NCBI GenBank assembly: GCA_008330645.1
Contig: VLTN01000001.1
Location: 1,302,001-1,366,000, forward strand
Reading direction: 5' to 3'
Source of the DNA: Cafeteria roenbergensis
Lineage: Eukaryota; Sar; Bigyra; Bicosoecida; Cafeteriaceae
DNA length: 64,000 nt
In this document: positions 1 through 11,235 of the stretch, in pieces
Numbering within the stretch: the first letter of the stretch is position 1
Layout of the letters: each line of letters opens with the position of its first letter
The notes under the pieces: model-generated
What the model was told of the DNA's origin: nothing
The model's input: the letters and a program-made list of their open reading frames with translations, nothing else
Databases searched by the model: none
Program-made: the position numbers and the translations under genes

Positions 1-2107
1 GTGCGAAGTTCGGCGCCCGTCTCCCTGTAGATGGCGGTCGTGTTGAGCTCGAAGAGCGAGATCTTGAGGCTGTCCACGCCCTTGACCTGCAGGTGTACGA
101 CGGCGGGCTCGTCAACCGCGAAGAACTCGCGCGTCTGCACAAAGTCGAGCTCGCTGGTGTCGCGCAGGCGCTGAGTTCTGCCTTCGCCGAGCACGCTGGT
201 CCACTCGTGGGACGTGTCCCCGGACAGGAGCTTGGCCGTCGCGCGCAACGATGCCGCGTACTCCGTGTCCACGTACTTTGTGAGCCGCTTGAACCCATCT
301 TCGTCGTCGGAGGCGGCCATCTCCTGGATCGCGCTGTCGAGCAGGGAGTCGAATGTCTCCCGGTCGAGCTCGGGCAGCAGCAGCGGGAAGCCTGCAGCAA
401 TGGGCTGCCTGTGGCTCCGCACCAGCTCGTGCCGCAGGCTCGAAATGTTGTCAGCCTTGAGCATCGCATCCGTCGTGGAGCGCCCGCGCCAGCCGAAAGG
501 CAGGTCGAGGAGCGCGATGGCGTCGTCCTTGGCGGAGAGGACCTTGCCGGTGCGGTCGCGGGCGAAGCGGCAGCGCTGGCCGTGAACCCACATCCTCAGG
601 TCGGTGTAGATGGCAGGGAGGGTGTCTACAAAGCCTTGCACAGAGTCAAGGTATGCGTCCACCGCGCCCGGGTTGGAGTCGTCGAGCATGACGCCTTCGG
701 AGGGGCCGTGACGCGACAGAACTGCCTTGACCCACTCGTTGTCGTTGTGGATACTCTGCACCTTGCCGCGCTTGCGCAGAGCCAGCAGCTCTGCGAGCGA
801 GAGCTGGGTGTAGTACGTGCTGGCCTTGCTGGACACGAGCGGTCGCTCGCGCCCAATCATGGACAGCACGCCCTTGACCAGGCCGCCGGCAATCGTGGTC
901 TCGTCAAACGGCACGTGGCGGTCCTCTGGGAGCGCCACAAGGATGGCTTCGACGAGTTCCATGCGGTCTGCTGTGAGCGGCAGCCCCATCTCCAGCACTG
1001 CCTGGCGCAGGGCAAGCTTGTCGGGCACGGAGCTGTCCAGAAACCGGCGAACCTCCTCGATCTCGAGCGGGGCAGCCGACCTCTCGAGCCTTGAGACCCA
1101 CATGGCGTTGCGAGTGGGGTCCGAGACCGTGCCCACAGAGCTCCGGGCCTCCTCCAGCAGGCTCTTGAGCGAGAGCTTCGCTCGCGCGGACTCCGGGAGC
1201 GAGGACGGCCCATGGGCGCGCTCGTCGACCACTCGCCTGCCCACCGCGCGACGCGAGTGGGCTGACGACACGGCGAGCTCGCGATGGAGGATGTCGTGGA
1301 ACTCCTTGTCGGCTTCTGCGCTGCCTGCGCCAGCCTGCGCCAGCGTGCGACGCTTCTGGAGTCTCTCCAGCAGCTGCAGCGCGCTCGAGTGAGTGTGCCT
1401 CTTGCTAAGGGAGCTCTTGAGCTCGTCCGCCATGCTCATGAGGTCCGCGGGGAAGCCTGCGGGGGCGAGGACGGACAACGCGGAATTTTCGCCGCCACTT
1501 GCGCGCCGGAACAACGCACCACCCGGCGCAGGCAGGGGCAGCTCAGCATCCACCCGAGCGCACCTTCCTGCTCCGCGAGGGCCGAGAGCAGCTTGATGTG
1601 GTCATCGGAACCGGGCGTCAGCTTGCTCAGGACGGCTCGGCGCTCCTGCGCGGCAACAAGGAAGCCCGCGCAAGGGAAACAACAGAACGCGAGCAGGTTG
1701 CAGCTCCGCCCACACGCCTTCACCGGTCGCCTGGCTCTCAGCGTTGGTGGGGACGGCGGAGGGGGGAGCAGGGCGGGTGCGCCTGGCATCGACCGTGCGC
1801 CCCGGCGCGCCAACTCGGGCTGCTGGCAGTGGCGGAAGGGCGCGCGAGTTTCCGGAGCCGGACGAGATCCAAGCACCGGCAACCACCTCGCGCCCGCGGC
1901 TGCCAGACCTCGGGCATGACCCGAGCCCCCAAGGGATGGAGGGCGGCTGGAAACGGCTCCGCATTGCGGCACTAGCCGCGCTTCGAAAGATCGCAGGCCG
2001 GCGGGGGCGCACATTCCATTCGCACTCACGGCGCCGTCGCTGCAGTCCACCCATGACTCGATCAGATCCAGCGAGAGCTGACCTCTGCCGAAAACGACTG
2101 TTGGCAT
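1..2107 (-). CDS. Large unrecognised protein, 5' part (C-terminus off left edge)
   Basis: Three exons are proposed: 2030..2107 (ATG at 2107, starting MPTVVFGRGQ), 1564..1645, and 1456 to beyond position 1. The 107-bp intron 1457..1563 has a GTGCGC donor and CCCGCAG acceptor and joins in phase to give the peptide EQEGFPADLMSM. The 384-bp first intron has a GTGAGT donor and GCGCAG acceptor, both phase 0, and could hide another exon. The roughly 520 visible residues are soluble and mainly helical, with no signal peptide or membrane segment. The last visible stretch (around LKISLFELNTTAIYRETG) looks like a beta-rich domain. I do not recognise the family. From memory, similar segments occur in very large uncharacterised protist proteins, but I cannot verify this. 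The reading frame stays open to the left edge, so the gene is incomplete. Confidence 0.65.
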
Positions 2108-3460
2108 CTTCGGCGAGCCGGGGAGGGGGGGCGAGGGCGGTGCGGGACCTTGCGCACGGAGGAAAGACGAGCTCTTGAGGCTGAGCCTTCAAGAGTGAGG
2201 CAGACCATGAGTTGAGTCAGCGCTTCAGCTCTGCAAGGCTGGACCTGCGTGTAAAACCGCAATGCAGGTTGCGAGCCTTTGAGAGCAAGGCCTTCGGACG
2301 AGCGTTCCCGCTCGGTAGCGGGTCGGGAGGGGTGGGGATGCGGGGGCGGCAGGGCTGACACGGGGAGGCCGTGCAACGATTCCAACCTGTGGCCCGGAGC
2401 CGGCCGCTCGGCGGCCAGCGCGAGGCGGCGAACAGCACGCGACCCGCTGCGCGCCACGAGTGCGGCAGGACCGGCCCCTTGCCGGGCCCGCTGTTGCGAC
2501 GGCTTTCTCGGCGTACGCAACGCAGAGGGGCGGCCGGACGCTGGGAGGCACGAGGGCAAAAGGAGAATGTTGGGCTTGCTCTTCAGCGAGCGAAGGCTTC
2601 GTGGAGATGAGCAGCGCGGGGCGACGACGGTGGGCTTGGCAACGTGCCCTGGTCCGTTTCAGCATGGCCGGGGATGCATCCAAACGGCTGCCAGTTTCGC
2701 GGTCGCAACCCAGTTTTCCCGCAGCACTGGGCAGAGCAGCTTGCGGTGATACTCTGGTTCCGGGGGCCATGCGCAGAAGTTCCGGGGGCGAGCACCCCAG
2801 CACGCTTTCGACGGAGGCGGCGCCGACTGTGAGCGGCGTGCTCGAGCTCGCTGAGACAGGCAAACTCAACCTCCAGTGAGAGCCGGCATGTGCGCTTGCT
2901 GAGCGGATGGTTGCAATTGCGCGCGTCACCCGACAGAGTGACACAACGGCACGGGCGTTCCACTGCCCCTCCCGGACGGGGCGGCATGGATCTTGCTTCG
3001 TGGAGGCGCGCCGTGCCGCCATTGGCACAATCAAGCGGGACGAGCTCCGGGGCGTTCCGAGAAAGGCGCCATCAAACAGGGCAGCGAGGGTTCTCCTTCC
3101 GGGCAGTCCAGCGCCAGATGCCCGGCGATTGGGACCTGCCGAGCAAGTGGCGACGGCCGTGTCAGCGAGCGGGAGGCTGGAAGCCGTGCTCGCCAGCAGG
3201 TTCCCACAGACCGAGACCTTTGGCAAGCGATGGTACACAGATCCGTCAGCTGACCAGCTGCTGGGTTGCCAGCGCTGCAAGTCCGGGACGGCTGGCTCCC
3301 TTGGCGCGCGCGAACCGCGCGCCACTCTCGCTTGCCCTGGGAGGCGGCCGCGTTCTGCGCAACGACTGGCACTGCCTGTTTCTGTTGGCTATTTGCGCTT
3401 CGTTGTGCCGGGCCGCGAACCTCGTGTCGTTTCGCAGGCCGAGGCTCCGAGGTCGTCAGC
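2108..3460. other. Intergenic, probable divergent promoter region
   Basis: This 1.35-kb stretch separates the minus-strand gene ending at 2107 from the plus-strand gene starting at 3461. Open frames exist on both strands, but GC bias explains them. None has a recognisable motif or consistent splice-linked continuation. It probably holds both promoters and 5' UTRs. An undetected short first exon cannot be excluded. Confidence 0.4.
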
Positions 3461-6199
3461 ATGACGTCCCTGCGCCGCCCTGCCATCGTACCGGCTGTGC
3501 TCTGCGTCGTTGCCGCATCAGTGCTGCCAGGCTCCTTGGCTTGGCGACGATTCATGTCAGCGATTCCCAACAGCAAAACCGTGCCTTGCGCCGGGGACAA
3601 CAACTACTGCTTTGGAACGCTCAAATGCGAGGCCGTCGGCCACAAGAACTGCAAGCCCCAGGGCGACCGCGATGCGTTCGGAGAGCTCATCGGCAACAAT
3701 TTCCAGTCCGCCGCCCGCTCGCTAAGCGGGGTCGACGGCAAGGCGTCCACCCATGGCCGCACGCTCGAGGCCGAGGCGGCCGATTTGAACGGCGTGGCCC
3801 GGTGGACCCCTTCGACATGCGCCGCCGACAGCGACGGGGACAAGTTCTCCAACGGCGATGAGCTTGGCGACCCTTGCTGCGAATGGAGCTACGGGGACAA
3901 ACCGTTTCGTTCCATCGGGCTGTCGAACCCGGGCGTCAAACGGTCCACTCCCAAGTCGCCATCCTGCCGCTACGCTGGTGTGCCCGCCGCAGCTGCTGCA
4001 GCAAGGGCGACCGCCGCTGGCGGAGGCATCGAGCTGGCCGTGGCTGCCCCCGCGGCAGGGTGCTGGTGCCGGCGCGAGATCAGCCTCACCTCACCGGACG
4101 GCAGCGTGGCGACGATTGTTCAGCGGCAGTCGGGCACAGCAGCTGCCAACGAAACTGTGACCCTCTGCGTCCCAGCGAGCATGGTGGGCCGCAGCGTCAA
4201 CGTGTCTGTCTCCTTCGGGAACCTTGCTGGCACGGGCCCGGCTGTCCTTGCGGGCCAGGTCGTGGCCAGCGCCGCAGCGGGCGCCCCAAGCGCCTGCGCG
4301 ACCACTGACCCTGCCAGGGTTGCGGGGACCTCGGCCCCCCCTGGGTTTGTCAAGATCCCCATGCTAGTGTCTGCCGGACCCGTGGCCGTCATCCTCATCC
4401 TCAGCATCGTCACCGCGGTGTTCGCCAAGGCTGCTTCCGGCCAGTGCTGCGGTTGCGCGCGGGGACTTGTCCTCGTCTGCCTCTCCCCAGCGTGCGTCTG
4501 CCGGGATGCAGGGGCGCCGCCCAGGCCCGTGCGCGTCGTCCACGCGGCGGCAGGCGGAGCAAGCAACCCCGCGCTCACCAGTGCTTCTGTGGAAGCGACC
4601 GCCGCCGATACGCGGCCCCCTGCGCCGCAGCCGCGCGCCCCGAAGGCCGAGCCCTGCCCCCGCCGAGTGTTGCGTGTGGTGTGCTGCCTGAGCCGGGACT
4701 GGGCCGATGAGCCCGTGTGGAACATGTCCATCGGGGCTGTGCTCGCCGTCGCCGTGATCGCCGTCGCTGCTGTTGCTTCTGTGGTCGTCGGGCTGAACGC
4801 CTGGGCGCAGCTCGTCTACGCGTTCCCTCCAAGCTTCCTTGGCCGCGCCACGGGCTCCGCCCTGCTCTGGGGGATGGCCTTGACAGTGGCCCTGGCCGGA
4901 CGCAACATTCCGACCGTCTTCTTGGGCGTCTCCCCGGACAGGCTGCTCGTCATCCACCAGTGGGTAGGGTTCGTCACGCTGATCCTCTTGCTTGCCCACA
5001 CAGTGACGACCTCGCTGGTGACGATCAGCATGCACCCGCTCGGGGTGTGGCGGACGTTCCGCTGGGACGACGGCGACGAGGTCAACTCGGGGCCTGGAGT
5101 CGTGGCCGGAGCTGCACTGCTGCTGCTCGGCCTGAGCTCCACGTCGTGCGTGCGGCGCCTTTCGTACACACTCTTCGTTTGGGCCCACGTGATCACCTTT
5201 GCTGCGTCCGTTGCCTTCACCCTTCTGCACCTGGTGAACTCGGAGTCTGGTGGCGCACTCTTCATGTGGCTCAGCGTGGGCTGGCTTGGTGTCGACACGC
5301 TGGTGTCCCTCATCAGCATCATGGTGTGCTCCACACGGCTCACCTCGGCTTCGCTTGTGCAGGACGACGGCGCCCCAGAGGGAGCCTCCGTCGTCTCCAA
5401 GCTCGTGTTTAGCCGCCGCCTTCGTGGCCCCTTCAGCCGCTGCTGCCGAACCGACCCCGGCCAGTTCTTCTGGCTCTTCGCGCCCTCTCTAAGCTGGACG
5501 GCCAAGCCCATCACGGTCGCAGATGTAGTCCGCAAGGACGACGCCCCCGGCAAGGAGGAGCTCATTCTGTACATCCGCGCGCCGGAGAAGTGGTCTGGCC
5601 TGCCCGGCTGCGCTGAAGCCACGTTCAGTGGCTCTCTCGCCCGAGCCGTGTCGGCAGGGACTGTCACCGAGCGCGTGAGGCCCCTTTTCGCGTTCGGTCC
5701 CACTGGCGCGCCTGGGGTCCCCTTCCACCACGCCGACGTCGCAGTCATTACGGCAGGCGGGGTCGGCATCACGCCGTTCATGTCCATCATCCGGGAGCGG
5801 ATCGCAACGCCGGACTCCAAGCGCCAGCTCCATCTGCTGTGGAGCGTGCGCTCTCCCGCGCTTGTCCTCGAAATGACGAACGCCTGGTTGCCACCATCGT
5901 CGGCAGGCCTTCCCAAAGGGACAACCCTGACGATCGCCCTTACCAGGAAGCCTTCCGCCAAAGACGAGGCGTCGCTGGCGAGACTGAGCGGGCTGGGCGT
6001 CACGCTTGTGGTCGGCCGGCGCGTCGCCCCAAGCGACTGGCTGGCCGAAACGTTTGCCTCGCAGCCGACGGCGGAGCTCACTCTGGCAAGTTGCGGCCCC
6101 GGAGCCCTGATTCAGGCGTCCCGGGTCGCGGCCCGCCAAATGGCAAAGGACAAGCAAGTCAAGTCTGTCGTGATTCACGAGGAGGCCTTTGGGTGGTGA
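3461..6199 (+). CDS. Temptin-domain ferric reductase / NADPH oxidase-like flavocytochrome
   Basis: A 912-aa protein. The ATG at 3461 was chosen because it gives a clean signal peptide (residues 1 to about 27). Residues ~28-160 match the temptin Cys-rich fold: paired cysteines near CAGDNNYC, then DSDGDKFSNGDELGDPCC. A single membrane helix lies near residue 302. A ferric-reductase-type membrane bundle follows at ~422-620, in which two helices each carry a His pair 14 residues apart (IHQ...AHT and AHV...LHL), the bis-heme ligand pattern. The C-terminal cytosolic part has a flavin-binding barrel, a nucleotide motif AVITAGGVGITPFMS (~760), a late CGP motif, and ends HEEAFGW, like the terminal aromatic of NOX proteins. 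The usual HP(F/Y)(S/T) flavin motif is replaced by KPITV. By family it moves electrons from cytosolic NAD(P)H across a membrane to ferric iron or oxygen; the substrate here is unknown. No intron is needed. Confidence 0.85.
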   Translation: MTSLRRPAIVPAVLCVVAASVLPGSLAWRRFMSAIPNSKTVPCAGDNNYCFGTLKCEAVGHKNCKPQGDRDAFGELIGNNFQSAARSLSGVDGKASTHGRTLEAEAADLNGVARWTPSTCAADSDGDKFSNGDELGDPCCEWSYGDKPFRSIGLSNPGVKRSTPKSPSCRYAGVPAAAAAARATAAGGGIELAVAAPAAGCWCRREISLTSPDGSVATIVQRQSGTAAANETVTLCVPASMVGRSVNVSVSFGNLAGTGPAVLAGQVVASAAAGAPSACATTDPARVAGTSAPPGFVKIPMLVSAGPVAVILILSIVTAVFAKAASGQCCGCARGLVLVCLSPACVCRDAGAPPRPVRVVHAAAGGASNPALTSASVEATAADTRPPAPQPRAPKAEPCPRRVLRVVCCLSRDWADEPVWNMSIGAVLAVAVIAVAAVASVVVGLNAWAQLVYAFPPSFLGRATGSALLWGMALTVALAGRNIPTVFLGVSPDRLLVIHQWVGFVTLILLLAHTVTTSLVTISMHPLGVWRTFRWDDGDEVNSGPGVVAGAALLLLGLSSTSCVRRLSYTLFVWAHVITFAASVAFTLLHLVNSESGGALFMWLSVGWLGVDTLVSLISIMVCSTRLTSASLVQDDGAPEGASVVSKLVFSRRLRGPFSRCCRTDPGQFFWLFAPSLSWTAKPITVADVVRKDDAPGKEELILYIRAPEKWSGLPGCAEATFSGSLARAVSAGTVTERVRPLFAFGPTGAPGVPFHHADVAVITAGGVGITPFMSIIRERIATPDSKRQLHLLWSVRSPALVLEMTNAWLPPSSAGLPKGTTLTIALTRKPSAKDEASLARLSGLGVTLVVGRRVAPSDWLAETFASQPTAELTLASCGPGALIQASRVAARQMAKDKQVKSVVIHEEAFGW

Positions 6200-6393
6200 C
6201 ACGCCCCGGGGGCGCTGCTGGAACGCAAACCGGTGTGGGGGACTGACCCAGTCGACAGATGTTGTGTGTGCGCGCAACGCCCGGCCCACAGAAAGGAAAC
6301 ATCAACAAGACCGCTTCGCTCGGAGACTCCCACACACACACTGCAAACGCCTGGCACGTGGCTGGGGCATGACACTGCGTGTGGTCTCAGCTG

Positions 6394-6961
6394 TCAAGCA
6401 GCCAACGGCACCGGCACGCCGGCCCGACGCAGCAACGCCGACACGGTGGCAACGGAGGCATTGCTGGCCGCATCTTCGCCCCCAAGCACGGCGATGAGCT
6501 GCTCGGCGTTTTGCCCCCCCCGGTAGAGCGCCAGTGTCGGCAGACCATCCGGGTCGAACCCTGGAATGGCGACATCTGACTGCACTCTGCAGCACGTGAC
6601 GGGGCTGCACAGCGTCCCAGAGGCAAGCGCTGCCTCGCACAGACCGGAAACTCCTGCCAATGCCACGTCAACGGCGCGGCAGCCAGCGTGCCACGGCTCT
6701 GAAAGGTGAACGACGCGCCAGCGCGGCGCCCGTCCCTCCTCCACCTCGGCCCTGTCCGCGGCCAGGGCCTCCCCCATGTCCGCCTTGGAAGCAAACGGGA
6801 CAACTTGTCCTGTCCGCGTGGTGGCTGCCAACCGCATTTGTATCAGCCGCCGCCGCCTGATCGCCGCCAAATCCTCGTCGTCGTCGTCGACCCGCTCCTC
6901 GGTTGCAGCGCCGACAGCCGCCTGGCCAGGCGCGCCGCCTTCGTCACTACCCGCTCCACCA

Positions 6962-6996
<35 letters not shown>

Positions 6997-7481
6997 TGCC
7001 CGGGATCGGTACCGGCTTCCGCTTGCCACCCCGGCCTCGGCAGCGCCAGGCGCGCCGTCCCCGAGGGCTCTTGCTTCCGCGGCTTCGGCCGACCCGACGG
7101 CCGCCCACGACATGCTTGGACTCACAATGTGCGACCCATAGGCAGCTTGCGACATGCGGTCCGCGAGAGAGGCCCTTGCTCGCCTCCGCTGCGAGCATCC
7201 ACGGCACTCCAGGAGAGACTGGCTACTCGGCCACGCGGCGGCAACATCGCGGCTTCAGCCACCAGCGCGCGCGGCAGGCCGCCACTCACGGCAATGTCCA
7301 CATCCAAGTCATGCGCTCGCTTGTCGGCCAGGACGGCCTTTGCTCCGCTGCCGCCCGCCCCAGGCCGGGACCGCCGAAGGCTGGCGTGCATCCCCTGGCC
7401 GACGCCAGCCGCAGCGGCGACGGCCCGGTCGCGCTCCAGCGCCGCGTCAATCTCGCCAAGCGCGTCGGCCTCCTCGGCCAT
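6394..7481 (-). CDS. PDCL: Phosducin-like protein (PhLP1-type)
   Basis: Two exons, 7290..7481 (ATG at 7481) and 6394..7188, are separated by a 101-bp intron (GTGAGT...CTCGCAG) in phase 0, giving 328 aa. The N-terminal exon carries GSGAKAVLADKRAHDLD, matching the conserved GPKGVI/LxDxR segment of phosducin-like proteins. The second exon has an acidic run, then DDDEDLAAIRRRRLIQMR (the usual D-[ED]-x-F-L-x-x-[YI]-R-x-x-R stretch) and a thioredoxin-fold domain with VVHLSEP, GCRAVDVAL and GLPTLALYRGG, ending in AVLGGEDAA...LLRRAGV. The family binds G-beta-gamma and assists CCT chaperonin in G-beta folding. An 11-residue Asp tract (coded by 6962..6994) sits in the linker and is not typical. The gene is divergent from the GTPase gene 360 bp to its right. 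Confidence 0.85.
6962..6994. repeat. Trinucleotide repeat (TCG)11
   Basis: Eleven uninterrupted TCG units, read as eleven GAC (Asp) codons in the phosducin-like gene on the minus strand. The codons are all identical, which suggests slippage expansion rather than selection on protein sequence alone. Confidence 0.95.
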
Positions 7482-7841
7482 GCTGCAGTGCTCAAGCAAA
7501 CGGTGCTGCGGGCAGCCATTGGGCAGGTGCAGACGGGAGCCAAGGCGCCACGGCTCACACGGCCTGCCCGGAACCCGCTCACAGCTCGGGGATGACTTCA
7601 GCACGGGGCCCATCCTCGGCACGCTCCTGCTCCAGAACGGACGGCTCTCGGAGCAGTGCGCCGTCCATTGCTGGAGTGGCAGCAGGCTGGTGTTGCCTTT
7701 CGCGGCGGCGAGCTGCAGAGCCGCAAAGCGCCCACGTGCGCGCGGCGCCCACACCGCTTGCCGCCGGGCTTGGACTTTGGACGCGTGCGCGATCGAGCCG
7801 GCGGTCTTTGACGTGCATTCGTTCGCAGTGAGGGTTGTGGA
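7482..7841. other. Divergent promoter region
   Basis: A 360-bp gap between the start codons of the phosducin-like gene (minus) and the mitochondrial GTPase gene (plus). It should contain both promoters. No TATA box or other recognisable motif was seen. Confidence 0.5.
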
Positions 7842-10800
7842 ATGGCGTGGCGCTCCCTCCGTTCTGCCTCGCGGCCAGCGGCTGCCCTTCGTCTCGCGGC
7901 GAGGGCCAAGACTCCACGGCTGGCGGGGTGGCAGGTGCGCACTGCGCATGCGGCATCCACCGTGGCCCTCCCCAAAGGCGCTTCGGCCAAGCTGCAGTGC
8001 AGCGGGTGCGGAGCCGGCCTTCAGAGCCACTCGGCCTCGGGCGCTGGCTTTTTGCCTCGCAAGGCTGTCGAGCGAGTGCTGGACGAGCAGACCAAGGCCA
8101 AATCGCAGGCTGTGAGCGCCTCCATCGCCCGCTCTGACATGGAGGGCGCGGCGGCGGCGGCCCAGGCGGGGGACCACCTCATTTGCCAGCGCTGCTACCA
8201 CGCCAAGCACTACGGCCGGCTAGTGCCTGTCGAGGCCGACGAGGAGACGTTCCGCGAATACGTGCGCGCCATTCGGTGAGACAGTGCGCATGTACATGCC
8301 GCCCGGCCCTGTCTTGGTTCGGCTGGCTCTCCCCCAATCGCTAGCGCGGCTGCGACTCTTGCCTCGCTCGCCAGTTTGCTTGGCCACGGCAGAGCTCACC
8401 TTGAACATGCCTCCCGCCTGCCCCCCCCACGGCACCCGCCCCTTGCTCGCAGGCGCCGGCGCGCGCTCGTTGTTCACGTCGTCGACCTGTTCGACTGGCC
8501 AGGATCGCTCCTCCCGGACCTGCCCGGCCTCCTCAGGCTCGACAGGGCGGACGTCGACCTCGTCGTCGCCATCAACAAGTGCGACCTGCTCCCCAAACGT
8601 GCCCCGCGCGAGCGCATCGAGGCCTGGGCCCGCGCTGGCCTCCGCGCCGCCGGCCTCAGCAACGACCGCATCGCCAGCCTCGCCCTCGTCTCCGCCCGCA
8701 CGGGGGAGGGCATTGACGCTCTGCTGGGCGCCGTCAAGCAGCACCGCAAGGGCCGCGACGTCTACGTCGTCGGCTCCGTCAACGCCGGGAAGAGCTCCTT
8801 GGTCAATCGCATGCTGCACTCGCTGTGGGTGGCCCCTGCGGCCAAGACGCCGCCAGGCCGAAGGGCGATGAGGGGTGGCGGCGTGGTCATCGACGCGGAC
8901 GATCTGCCCCCAGGCCTGGCTGTGGGCGACGTCATTTCGGGGGACGTCGGCCAGCTGATTGCAGCCGCCAAGGCCGCCAACCGTGCGTCGGAGGGAGCGG
9001 ATGCGGGCATGCCCGTGCCCCGGTTCGCCGTTGCCGATGCCGCAGGGCGCACTGCGGGCGGGGACTCGTCGGGGCTTGCCAGCGAGCTCGCCCGGCAGGG
9101 CGGCTCGGCCGCTGCGAGGGCGGAGCTGGCCCGGGTGGCGGCGCTGGAGGCCGCTGCCACCACGGTCAGCGTTTCGGCCGGGGGCAGCGGCGCCGCAACG
9201 AGCCTCACCCGGCGGGGGGGGAGCTCGGGGGCTCGGGCCCTCACAGCGTCCAGCGACGACGCACCGCCCGACATCCTGGCCGGTGCCGCTGCGCTCGCGG
9301 ACGGGCGCATTGCGCTCCCGCCGCAGCTGCGTCCTCGGTCCGACGCGGACGGTCCCTCGGGCGGGGCGGGCGGCCTCGCCCGCGCGGCGGATGCGCTGGA
9401 GCGCAGCGCGCCCTCGCACGGCGGGCAGCCCGGAGGCGACGGCGCGGAAGCCGTCAGCCACGCATGGCTCGCCGGGGTGCCTCTCACCACCTCCCCCGTG
9501 CCCGGCACCACACTCGGCGTCATCGGCGCCCCCCTCGGGCCCTCGCACGGGGGCGGGATGCTCTTCGACACGCCCGGGCTGGCCGGCAAGGACGGCAAGC
9601 GATGGCAGGATCTGGTGGAGCGGGTGGTGAGCCAGGCGGCAGAGCACACCCAGGTCAGCGCGTGGCTGAAGGCGCTTGCCGCCGAGAGGCGCGCCAGCGG
9701 AGTCCCGCACGGAGCGGAGCAGGCGCGGCCGGGGAGCGAGGCTGCAGCAAGCGCGGGCGCCGGCGGGGCATCCGGTGCGGCGCCGCCCGCGCCGGAGGGG
9801 CTGCAGGCGCCCGAGGCTGGGCGGGGCGCCGGGGACGAGGCCCGGCCTGCCGCCATGCCCCTGTGGTCCAGCCTGCCCCCGGGAGTGGTCCCGCCGGCCG
9901 ACTGCAGCGCCGACCCCGTGGCCGGCGCCCCCCCCTCCCGCGTGCTAGCCGCCCGAACGCCCGTCAAGGCCGCTCGCTGCCTCATGCCGGTGCGCCCCCT
10001 CCGCGCCCGGCACGTCCGCCTGGTCCCCGGCTCCTCCCTGCTGCTGGGCGGCCTTGGAAGGCTCGACTACGAGCACCTGGCCGGCGACGGCGTTCACATG
10101 CTCGCCACGGCCTGGACTGGGCTCGATGTCCGCACCGTGCCGCGGTGGCGCGCGGACGAGCTGCTGGACCGCCATGCATGGCAGGGGGGGCAGATCTGGC
10201 CAGCTGCTGGCCAGATGGCAGAGCCCTCAGAGGGCGCGTGGCTGTACGATGCGGCAAGCGAGGAGGAGCGCTGGCTGGCGGAGGAGGGCCGAGCCATCTG
10301 GGGCAGCGAGATGCGGCTGGGAGCTGGGCCGACGGCGGTGGCCGCTGCAGCGGCGAGTGCGGCTGAGCGACGCGCTCACGGGAGCCGAGGCGCCCTCGGT
10401 GCTGCTGGTGTCGGGGGCGATGACGACGAGGAGTGGGGTGGCGGCGATGCGGGCGCAGCAGGGCGCGGTCTCGGTGGCGCTGTGGGCGGCAGCAAGAACG
10501 GGCGCTCAGACGATCGCCGACGGCAGCGGCGCAGCCGTCAGGAGGGCCGCGCGCCGGCGTGGCGGCCTGCCGCTCACGGCGAGTCGCCCGGCGCCGCTGG
10601 GTTCCGCATGGTCGACTGGGCCGAGGGCGTTGACGCCGATTGGCACGCCCCGCCTCGCGGGGGCAACCCGGGCCGGACGCGCTACCGCAGGCAGGAGCGC
10701 TTCCGGCGGGCCATTGTGGACGTGGTGTTCGGCGGGATGGGCTGGCTGGCCCTGACTCCCATCGAGGTGGAGGGGATGTACGGCTGGGAGCGCGCGGTCA

Positions 10801-10907
10801 AGGGAGCGCGGTTCCTGGCTCGGGCCGTGCCCGGCGCCGCCGTGTCGCTCAGGCAGCCGCTCCTGCCGTTTGAGGCGTCGGGCACGCGGACCCGGGATTG
10901 GCAGTGA
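7842..10907 (+). CDS. NOA1: Mitochondrial circularly permuted GTPase, YqeH/NOA1 family
   Basis: Two exons, 7842..8275 and 8453..10907, flank a 177-bp intron (GTGAGA...CTCGCAG); the product is 962 aa. The Arg/Ala/Ser-rich start (MAWRSLRSASRPAAALRLAA) looks like a mitochondrial presequence. A treble-clef zinc motif, CSGCGA and later CQRCYHAKHYG, lies in exon 1. GTPase motifs come in permuted order: NKCD (~185), SARTGEG, P-loop GSVNAGKSS (~250), then TTSPVPGTT and DTPG (~516). This order defines the YlqF/YqeH cpGTPases, and the C-terminal part (LVPGSSLLLGGLGRLDY) matches the YqeH/NOA1 C-terminal domain. The family assists mitochondrial or plastid small ribosomal subunit assembly. Odd: about 200 residues of Ala/Gly/Ser-rich sequence are inserted between the P-loop and G2/G3, where about 45 residues are usual, and another such insert precedes the C-terminal domain. 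Confidence 0.9.
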
Positions 10908-11235
10908 GTGTCCCTCGGCTCGATGACACCGGCGCGCCCAACCACCAGCGCTGGGAGTGGTCACCACGTCCAATCGTTGCACAGGCGGTCACTCGAACGC
11001 ATTGCAATGCAGCCTCGACCAAGCACGCGACACAAAAACAGCGCAGCAGCGCGCGGCCCTCTCCTCACGCAGGCTCCGCAGCCTCGGCTGGGGCGGCTTG
11101 CACAGCGCCGTAGGCTTCGTCCGGGCGGGGCTCCGACTTGAACCTGCGAAAGCGCACAGTTCCAGCGACAGGAGAGCCCTGTGGCAGCCGCCACTCAACG
11201 AGAGGGCTGCAGTCACCACGCTAGGGACATTCACC
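10908..11235. other. Intergenic, convergent
   Basis: This gap follows the GTPase stop codon and precedes the end of a small candidate minus-strand gene. I see no credible coding or structural feature in it. Confidence 0.4.

Noticed and set aside
2225-3325. 366-codon minus-strand open frame upstream of the temptin/reductase gene
   Set aside because: No ordered motif, no ATG-led conserved start, and composition typical of random GC-rich frames.
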